From positions 803,044 to 818,838 of the forward strand of contig KQ482063.1 in the NCBI GenBank assembly GCA_001430745.1: a DNA stretch of 15,795 nt. The letters are read 5' to 3'. Position numbers and translations under genes: made by a program. The DNA comes from Auxenochlorella pyrenoidosa. Its lineage: Eukaryota; Chlorophyta; Trebouxiophyceae; Chlorellales; Chlorellaceae. Below, piece after piece: positions 9,501 to 15,795 of this stretch (within the stretch, counting starts at the first letter, position 1; every line of letters starts with the position of its first letter). The notes beneath the pieces are model-generated. The model did not search any database. It was not told the origin of the DNA and worked only from the letters and a program-made list of their open reading frames with translations.

Positions 9501-10576
9501 GGGTGGAGCAGCCCGGCACATGCCCGCACCGAAGTACAGGTGGCAGGGGCGGCCCTGCCGGATGATCTCGTAGTAGTGGCGGTGCTCGGGCAGCATATCG
9601 CTGAAGGGGGGTTTGGGAAGGCCAGTGTGAGGGCACGTTGTGGCTGGCAATCAGGGAGCAGGGCCCACCCCAACTGACTGCTTTGGCCAGCCAACCTGTA
9701 TCCCTGCACCTGCACAGTTTGCAACGCAGCAGCGCTGCTTCTGCACGCTCCAGCAAACAAACGCACCCATGTGCACAAGGGCCGGTGCCTTCTGGCCTCA
9801 CCGGTATCGCTTCCAGAAGAACTCGCGGCTGGTTGCTATGAACCTCCGCTTGCCCTCTGTGTTGACCTCCACTGCATGCCTCCGCAGGGCGGCCAGCATG
9901 CGGCGGGCCGTCAGTCAGCCGGATGGCCAGGCAGGCTGCTCAAAAAGGCATTGTACAGCTGAGCAGGCAGCCATGATGGAGGCTATAGATGGCAGGAAGG
10001 TTTCCAGGGAGCGCTGCTGGCCCGGGTGCACGGACTTCTCAGCTCCGCGGCGTGGTTGCAGCACCCACCTGAGAAGACCTCCAGGCCAGGCTGGCTGTCT
10101 GCCCGGTCAAATGCAGGCTGCTGCGTGGGAAACTCCTCCCACACCGTGGCTGCCCCTGCCAGGCCCTCTGCCTCTTCAACTTTCCATCGCTCGGCGCGCT
10201 CCCGTGCCAGCTGCAGCGACCGCTGCAGCCGCGCCTCAAACGCCGCTTCCGCAGCTGTCGGCAGGCGGCCGCTGCCGGCGGCAGGACAGCGCCGCCCGCT
10301 GCCGTAAAAGAAGGTGCCCCGGACAGAGCGCAGCCTTTTCAAAGGCAGCTGCTCGGGACCTGCGGTCTGCAGGCATGGCGGCGGCACTGAGCCGTCTTGC
10401 AGGCGGGGCTCTTCTGGCTGCTCATCTGTTGACACCGCAGGGGCGGCGGGTGTCGCAGCTGTCTCCGGCTGCTGCGCCGCACGGACTGCTGACGGCGATA
10501 CGTTCTGTGAGTAAGCAGGCAGCAGGCATGGGCCCGCCGAAGGGGCTTCTACGGAGCGCTTGCAGGGCGGGCTCAT
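6583..10576 (-). CDS. PRIMPOL: PrimPol: DNA primase-polymerase (AEP superfamily, CCDC111 type)
   Basis: Exons, in transcription order: 10576-10069, 9871-9802, 9600-9530, 9230-9053, 8850-8730, 8612-8523, 8313-8041, 7800-7703, 7522-6583. They total 2349 bases (782 residues) with consistent phases. PrimPol restarts stalled forks by repriming and can copy past lesions. Motif I is YFDLEF (D217, E219), motif II is FSRH (S270, H272), motif III is FVDPAVYSRNR (D325) followed by FRLYLSSKKGK. The UL52-type zinc finger has C465, H472, C492, C497 within FCGNVGRPHKSN and QKCYDPEC. N-terminal TVWEEFPTQQPAF matches the helix seen before motif I in the family (IWRLFHRQAQAF in human). ATG 10576 is the first in-frame ATG after an upstream stop (TAA at 10643-10645), so a further 5' exon is possible but not needed. 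The roughly 140-residue leader is rich in A and P. The tail after the finger is about 285 residues and low in complexity, except for two acidic-hydrophobic motifs (see finding). It is divergent from HSP33. Confidence 0.93.
7030..7254 (-). other. Duplicated acidic-hydrophobic motif in PrimPol tail (possible RPA-binding)
   Basis: Two copies of the pattern acidic(4)-x-L-x-L-Q-A-[VL]-x-x-Y-E occur 58 residues apart: residues 560-576 (7204-7254; MEDEEESLMLQAVESYE) and 620-634 (7030-7074; DEDDELLLQALLQYE). Between them lies a Q/A/P/G-rich linker with nine alanines in a row. Human PrimPol has two short acidic motifs in its C-terminal tail that dock on the RPA70N domain of the single-strand binding protein RPA. 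Position and chemistry match, while the sequence identity to the human peptides is weak, so the assignment is inference. Confidence 0.55.
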
Positions 10577-11396
10577 CACAGAGCCCTTGCTGCCGGCACC
10601 AGTGCAGCTGCTGGAGCACAAGAAGTGATCTAGATGCGAGTCTTAGCGTGCGAGCTTCCCGATCTTCGTACCTTTTGACTGCTGCCGGCTGCTCCAGCAC
10701 GCCCAGCGCGCTGCCATCACGATGTGGCGGCCACAGCTGGCTGGGCCAGCACCTGGCGCCATGCGGAATACTTTAATGGCTTTAATACTGTTGAGGTGAG
10801 ATGATTTTCCTTCAGAAAACAAAAACGTGAATTCATGTTGTGTCGGCTGAGTGCTGCCAAACGCCGCCTCCCCCCGGCCTTAAGCCTGGGGGTGGCCTTG
10901 CGGCAGTGCAATGGACACGGTGTCTAATGCACGTTTCTTACACCTCCCAACTTCTGATCCTATTGATATATTGTGTCACATAACTTCAATGCATTAACAT
11001 GACTGACGCAAGGCTCAGCACTTCTGCCTTGCACCCGCCGTGCTGCCGCCGCTGTGCCACCGCCGGGCCAACACACTTGAACCACCACGGAACGCCCAAT
11101 TTGCGGTTGCCTCGACTTCCTGCACACGTTCTGTTTGTTTTTGGCGCAAGCGTTGGCGGCGGCGGAACACAAACACTGTGAGCTCGGTGCCTTCAACAGC
11201 GCTGCCCTTGCACTTGCGAGAAAACATGACGAAGAATGTGCAACATCCGCCACTGCTGCCAGCCTGCTGGGCTGCTGCTCGCGTTTCAGTGGTGTTGCCG
11301 CCGCCGCTGCCACCGGCTGCTGCCAGGCTCTGCCAGCCAACCCCGTCTTGCACTTCTGAGCTCATTCCGCTGCTCCTGCACACCTGCAGACAGAAG
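10577..11396. promoter_or_regulatory. Divergent intergenic region, putative two-way promoter (PrimPol / HSP33)
   Basis: The 820 bases separate two start codons that point away from each other, so both promoters and both 5' UTRs must lie here. The middle (about 10760-11000) is AT-rich compared with its flanks. It contains a TTTAAT direct repeat (TACTTTAATGGCTTTAATAC, 10768-10790 region), an imperfect palindrome at 10871-10892, and a TATA-like GATATATTG at about 10965-10973. That last element is over 400 bases from the HSP33 ATG, so either the 5' UTR is long or it is not the used TATA box. I see no canonical heat-shock element (alternating nGAAn/nTTCn with 2-base spacing). Confidence 0.5.
10871..10892. 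repeat. Imperfect 22-bp palindrome centred on CTTAAG
   Basis: CCCCCGGCCTTAAG followed by CCTGGGGG is self-complementary except for two pairs and could form a hairpin or a dimeric protein site. It lies in the PrimPol/HSP33 divergent region. Function unknown. Confidence 0.5.
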
Positions 11397-14300
11397 ATGG
11401 CAGCAGGAGCGGCAGTGCTGGCGCGTGCAGCAGCCAGCTGCCTGCACACGCAACGGCCGCTGCTGGCTCGGCGGGCAGCACGGCAGGCCCACACCGCTGT
11501 GCGTGCGAGTGCGACGGCGAAAGACGAGTGCATGCGCAGCATCTCCGACAACGGACAGGTGTCCATCATGGTTGTGAGGGGCACGGAGCTGGTGCAGGAG
11601 GTGAGCTGAGGGTGCAGGGCCCAGCCCAGGCAGGGCGTTCCACAACCCTGCCCGCTGCGGTGCCTGGGCTGTCAACGCGTCAACAGCCAGCCCCTTACCG
11701 TGACCTCGGCATGCGACTGCTGGGCATCCACATCTGCTGGGCGTACGAGCAGGGCAGCCACATCTGCTGGGCGTACAAGCACCCTCGGTTCCCCCACCTG
11801 TGCGCAGGCCTGCGACCGTCACAAGACGTCGCCCACGGCGTCTGCCGCGCTGGGCCGCGCGCTGCTGGGCACGCTGCTCATGGGGGCGTTCAGGGAGGAG
11901 GGCGAGAAGACGCAGGTGCGCAACTCGAGGGCCCGGCGGCTGGGCTTCTGCCGTCCTACGGCCGTCTGCCCCGGCGTGACAGCACCTACCCTGCCAACTG
12001 GCAGCGCGGGCTTGCCAGCCACGCTGTAAGCCTGGGGTCATGCCCTTGCTGCACATTTCCAGAGCTATCTTGAATGTGCCCCTGGCCTGGCGCTGCAGGT
12101 GACGTTCAAGGGCGACGGCCCACTGGGCGGCATCCAGGTCATTGCAGGCGAGCCTGGGGGGAGGGCAGGACAGTCGACAGGTCATGTTGACTGCAGGGCA
12201 ACCGCTGGCAGCGCCTAGGCGCTGGTGCTGTGAGGCTCTCAGTCCCAGCGTGCTGTCTCCCTGACATTCCTGCCGCTGCAAGCAAAGTGCTGACTCGGCA
12301 CTGAGGCCCCCACCCTGCTTCCCGCTGCCGGCCCCTGACACAGATGCCACCGGCATGGTGAAGGGCAAGGTTGGCAACCCGGCAGCCGACCCGCCACTGC
12401 GGGCGGACGGCAAGCTGAACGTCGGCGCCGCAGTGGGCCGCGGTGAGCGAGGCGGGAGTGCATCGCAGGCAGCTGTGTGGTTGCGACGCGAATGCATTGC
12501 AAGCAGCTGTGTGGTAGCGAGGCGGGAGTGCAGCGCAAGCAGCTGTGTGGTTGCGGCGGGAGTGCAGCGCAAGCAGCTGTGTGGCCGTGGCGCGCTCAGA
12601 GCTGCCAGCTGGCTGTCGCAGACAACGCGCTGCCAAGCGCCGCCCATGTGGTCACCTCCGCACGACGCTCGTGCCTGCAGGCGTGCTGGCCGTGGTGCGG
12701 TCGCTGCCCTACACCTCCCGCGGCTACGAGACGCCCTACACCGGCATGGTGCCCATCCACTCAGGCGAGGGGGCGCTTGTGGGGCCCTGTGGGCACGGGG
12801 CAGCCTCTCTTGTTTCACGAGGCACCCCTGACAGGGGAAGGCATTTTCTGCAAGGCAGCTGGGCACGCTGGCGTGTATGCTTGGTTGCACCAGCGGCGCT
12901 GAACAGCAGGGAGTGAAGGCTGCCCGAAGCGGGCTGGGACACGCACCCGCGGCGGCAAGCAGGTCTGCGCAGGGTCTGCTCTGCACTCCGTGCTGGGCAC
13001 ACGCCATGCAGCACGTGCAATGCAGTGCGCGCCATGCTGCTCACACCGCGCTGTGCATGCCGTGCCACGCTGTGCGCGCTGCAGGCGAGATTGCCGAGGA
13101 CCTGGCACGGTACCTGGTGGACAGCGAGCAGGTGCAGTCGGCGCTGGGCCTGGGCGTCTCCATCAGCAAGGACCTCAGGTGGGTTGGGGTGGGGTGGGGT
13201 GGGTGGGGGGGGGGGGGGTTGGGAGGCTGGGGCGCGGCAGGGAGGAGGGGTGAGGGCCGAGGAGCAGGCAGGGTGCAGCAGGCGCAGCGCACGCGATGTG
13301 GGCAGCTGTGTGCCCGGCCCGCTCCTGCTTGTTCAGCCTGGTGTGCGCGGCACGTTCGCCCGTCCTCCCTGCATGCCTGTGCGCTCACGCCTATGCCTGC
13401 TCGCCCTTCTGACCCCTGTCTTATCCGGTGCAGCATCAAGGCGGCCGGCGGCTTCCTCATCCAGGTGCTGCCCTTTGCAGAGGACGAGACCATCGCGCAG
13501 GTGGGCTGCAGGGGGGTACCCGCAACCAGGCGATGGCACGGGGAGCGATGCGCACCAGCAGCGGCCGCACCCCAAGCAGCTTGCCCGCAGCTGTGCCACG
13601 TGTTGACATTTCTTGTGTGTGTGCTAACATCCAGCCCGCCCACGGGTGCCGGGTGCGCTGCAGCTTGAGCAGAACATCTCGGCGGCGGGCAGCATGACCG
13701 ACATGCTCAACAGCGGCATGAGCGCGGCAGACATCACGGAGCGCCTGCTGCGCGGCCTGGGCGGCAACGACACCGGCTTCCAGCTCACGCCGCGGTGGGT
13801 GCCCAGGGGTGGTTCCACTCAGCAATGCGAGCCTGCAGGCGACAGGGTGCATGGCTTCTCTTGGCTGGATGAGCCAGCTCCCGAAGAGGGTTGCCCGGCA
13901 TGCGGACGAGAGAGGGGCGCGGTCGTACTGCGTTCCCCATATGAGATGGCCTCGTGGGTTTCTCAACACAGCACAGCTGGCAGCTCCAAGGTTGGTGCTA
14001 ATTCCTCCACGGCTTGGAGGAGGAAAGGACAGGAAATCGGATGCCTCGGTGGCATTCACGCGCTGGCGCCTGGGCCAGCCCCGTCCTCTGAGCGGCGCAG
14101 GCTCGGGCAGCCCTTGCCGACCCCTGCACCACCAAATCTCCCAGAGCCCTCCCCTGATGCCCCCTCCCCTCCCCCCCCCCCCCCCCCGCCTGGGATGCGC
14201 CGCAGGTTTGGCCCCTGCGAGCCCGCAGACCTGCAGGGCCGCATGAAGAGCGCCGTGGCCCTGCTGGGCGAGCAGGAGGTGCGCAGCATCATGCGGGAGC

Positions 14301-14398
14301 AGGGCAAGATCGAGGTGCGCTGCGAGTTCTGCTCGGAGACCTACTCCTTTGACGAGAGCGAGGTGCTGGCGGTTATGGCGGCAAACGGCGGGGCGTGA
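11397..14398 (+). CDS. HSP33: Hsp33, redox-regulated holdase chaperone, chloroplast-targeted
   Basis: Exons: 11397-11600, 11808-11915, 12099-12147, 12344-12442, 12681-12764, 13085-13178, 13434-13500, 13664-13794, 14206-14398; 1029 bases, 342 residues, phases consistent. Hsp33 is a stress chaperone that unfolds its zinc-binding tail on oxidation and then holds unfolding proteins. Family signatures run in order: MRSISDNGQVSIMVVRGTEL, ALGRALLGTLLMG, KGDGPLGGIQV, GKVGNP, a YFMRSEQ-like DLARYLVDSEQVQSA, AGGFLIQVLP, and the C-terminal EQGKIEVRCEFCSETYSF. The first about 40 residues are rich in A, R, S and T with no acids (MAAGAAVLARAAASCL, ending near VRASATA) and fit a plastid transit peptide. The CxxC of the zinc site is present (C318, C321), but instead of CxC there is a single cysteine in FGPCEP (C283). 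Two introns have GC donors (12148, 12765). The start is the first ATG before a leader and fits eukaryotic organelle Hsp33 length. Confidence 0.93.
11721..11780 (+). repeat. 30-bp tandem duplication in HSP33 intron 1
   Basis: CCACATCTGCTGGGCGTAC occurs at 11728-11746 and again at 11758-11776, giving a period of 30. The flanks (GGGCA before, AGCA after) also match. A recent local duplication inside the intron is the simplest reading. Confidence 0.85.
12446..12588 (+). repeat. Four-copy 34-36 bp minisatellite in HSP33 intron 4
   Basis: The core AGCTGTGTGG occurs at 12471, 12505, 12541 and 12575 (periods 34, 36, 34). Each copy is preceded by a variant of GGCGGGAGTGCAGCGCAAGC. The array begins a few bases after the donor at 12443 and fills most of the first half of the 238-base intron. 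Confidence 0.9.
13178..13226 (+). repeat. G-rich tract with quadruplex potential just inside HSP33 intron 6
   Basis: The sequence from the donor onward is GGTGGGTTGGGGTGGGG-like with many runs of three or more G, including 14 G at 13205-13218. Runs and short loops suit a G-quadruplex in DNA or in the pre-mRNA, directly next to the 5' splice site at 13179. Structure formation is inference. Confidence 0.7.
14171..14187 (+). repeat. C17 homopolymer before the last HSP33 exon
   Basis: Seventeen C about 17 bases before the acceptor at 14204-14205 make up the polypyrimidine tract. If this intron is retained, the same run codes for a proline stretch. Confidence 0.85.
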
Positions 14399-14927
14399 GC
14401 GCGTGGCGGCACCGCCGGCAGCGTCACGCGGGTGCCATGCCGCCGACGTGCACTTGGCGTGCCCCGCTAGCTTGAAATTCCTTTTACCGATTTCATTCAA
14501 GTCATTTTAACTAGCAAGAATAGTCCAAGGGGAATATGAGAACAGGCAAGAGGCGGAGCCGCCCGCGCGGCCAGCAGAGCTGCACGACGCGAGATGCAGC
14601 AGCAACAGTCCCGCGTGGATGTGGGCAGCGCCGCCCAGCCCAAATTTGTTAGAGAGGTGTCAGGAGATACCCAAGCGTCATAATGGAGTCTGCGCCAATG
14701 CGTGGGTTGGGGTAATTGAGGTGCTGCGGAGCCTTCACTGAGTGGCGGGCGGCGCTGTGCGCGCTGCGACCGGTTGGTCAAGCACTGGCACCTCCGGGCT
14801 TCTCGATCGGCGCATTGGCAAACAGCCATCGATCCAAGATTTATTTATATATAGCTTTCACGAAAAGACGCCCGTCCCTTCTCCGTTTGGCAGCGGCGGC
14901 CCTGTTTGGATTCTAGCAGCCTTTCAG
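14399..14927. other. Spacer between HSP33 and the signal-peptide gene
   Basis: The stretch holds the 3' UTR of HSP33 and the promoter of the next gene, which lies on the same strand. The part around 14470-14530 is AT-rich and free of coding signal. No TGTAA motif is seen. No tRNA or other RNA gene was recognised. Confidence 0.55.
14841..14854 (+). promoter_or_regulatory. TATA box of the signal-peptide / proline-rich gene
   Basis: TTATTTATATATAG stands out in GC-rich surroundings and lies 74 bases before the ATG at 14928. This spacing allows a short 5' UTR of about 40-50 bases. It is the best core-promoter candidate in the window. Confidence 0.65.
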
Positions 14928-15795
14928 ATGCTTCGAAAGTGCAAGCAGAGTCCGCGGCGTCTTTGGGCGGCCGGTGCTGTCCGAGTGCTCGTCCATGTGC
15001 TGGCGGCGGCAGCCTTCCCGTCCAGCGCCATCAGCTCGCAAGCACAGGAAGACGCGCCGATAGATGCCGGTGAGGCTTGTGGATGCTTGGCAAAAACTAT
15101 GTGCCAGAGCTCACCACGTACAGGCTGCATGCTTTGGGTGGATTGCCTGCACCATTGGCATAACCATGACGGCTGCAGTCCCGACCACCACTGCAGGGAC
15201 GGCCGCCGGGCGCTCCCTGCTGCAGCTGGGCACTGACTTGTCGGGCTGCACGCTGTCGCTAGGTTCATGGAGCGGCCCAACAAGCGGATTGTTCACGCTG
15301 CCAGCCACCATGGCCTGCCCGCTGCTGCCCTCGCTGAGTGAGAAGCTGGGTGCTCGTGCCTCTGCATGGCTGGCAGCGGCAGAGATGGCTTGGCACGGCT
15401 GTACACACCCGCGCTATTTTGCAGGGTGCCAGCAGCGGTGCAAGTGCCACCGTCGCACCTTGATGAGCACCAGTCCTCTTCTCCTTGCATTGTGCAGCGG
15501 GTGTGCTGGGCACGTGGTGTGCCTCTGCCGCCAGCAGCGGCGGCACCTACTCGCAGCAGGCAGCCTGCACCACCCAGCTGCTGACCACTGGGCAGGCATT
15601 TCAGTTCACGTCCATCCCGCCAGGCTCTGTGGTAACTGTCACTGCAACCGTCTCTGCACCGCTGGCCACAACAGCCACGCGGACTGCAACAGCGACCGCC
15701 CCGTTGCTGTCGCCTCCGCCACCCCCGCCACCGCCTCCGCCGCTGCCACCACCGTCACCGCCGCCAAACCCACCCCCACCAGGGCCGCCTTCGCC
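14928..15795 (+). CDS. Secreted proline-rich (hydroxyproline-rich type) protein, 5' part
   Basis: Exons inferred: 14928-15069, 15179-15337, 15498 to beyond 15795; phases agree. The N-terminus MLRKCKQSPRRLW is basic, and AVRVLVHVLAAAAFP is hydrophobic, with a likely cleavage near ISSQA: a signal peptide or signal anchor. Exon 2 gives a domain with LGTDLSGCTLSLGSWSG and TMACPLLPSL; exon 3 continues with VLGTWCASAASSGG, a T/A/V-rich stretch, then a Pro block (SPPPPPPPPPPLPPPSPPP) running off the window. Ser-Pro and poly-Pro blocks of this type are hydroxylated and glycosylated in algal wall and matrix proteins (pherophorin and HRGP style). I do not recognise the cysteine-containing domain before the Pro block. 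It could be a paralogue of the SRCR gene at the left edge, if an SRCR domain follows the Pro linker; that part is not visible. Confidence 0.75.

Noticed and set aside
10811..10817. TTCAGAA as a heat-shock element for HSP33
   Set aside because: Spacing between TTC and GAA is one base instead of two and there is no third unit, so it does not meet the element definition.
12446..12588. Possible CRISPR-like array (34-36 bp repeats)
   Set aside because: The units are adjacent and imperfect with no unique spacers, and they lie inside a spliced intron of a eukaryotic gene.
11286..13007. 573-codon open frame on the minus strand opposite HSP33
   Set aside because: It runs antisense through several conserved HSP33 exons and through the minisatellite, has no recognisable domain, and reflects the low stop frequency of GC-rich DNA.
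13457..14500. 347-codon open frame on the minus strand over the end of HSP33
   Set aside because: It is antisense to conserved Hsp33 exons and contains the poly-G complement of the C17 tract; no domain seen.

Overview
The window looks like nuclear DNA of a green alga, most likely a Chlorella-type trebouxiophyte. It is GC-rich and dense in short-intron genes whose exons end in GTGAGG/GTGCGT-like donors and begin after TGCAG acceptors. Its protein set fits: an algal-style extracellular SRCR protein, a chloroplast Rieske oxygenase of the pheophorbide a oxygenase (PAO) group, a PrimPol, a plastid-targeted Hsp33, and a hydroxyproline-rich wall or secreted glycoprotein. The lineage is an inference from style and content; no marker gene proves it. 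I rebuilt all gene models by eye from reading frames, splice signals and family motifs. No tRNA, rRNA, CRISPR array or transposon was recognised.

Layout. 1-1632 (+): 3' part of a secreted SRCR-domain gene, entering from the left. 1633-2067: no gene seen. About 2068-6196 (+): PAO/TIC55/PTC52-family Rieske oxygenase with 12 supported exons plus an uncertain first exon. 6197-6582: short convergent spacer. 6583-10576 (-): nine-exon PrimPol, 782 codons, all catalytic and zinc-finger residues present. 10577-11396: divergent spacer, probably a two-way promoter. 11397-14398 (+): nine-exon Hsp33, 342 codons, with a plastid-type leader. 14399-14927: spacer with a good TATA element. 14928 to beyond the end (+): signal-peptide gene entering a proline-rich domain.

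The genes do not form one pathway. Two encode likely chloroplast proteins (Rieske oxygenase and Hsp33), one a genome-maintenance enzyme, and the two outer ones secreted proteins. The most unusual signals are in the splicing. At least five introns spread over three genes use GC-AG ends, and seven introns are multiples of three with no in-frame stop. Some sit exactly where retention would change function: one splits the PrimPol zinc finger, one lies in the CxxC motif of the oxygenase, and one lies before the Hsp33 redox switch and would add a new CPAC motif. The Hsp33 itself lacks the usual CxC half of its zinc site. The PrimPol tail carries a duplicated acidic-hydrophobic motif that resembles RPA-binding peptides.
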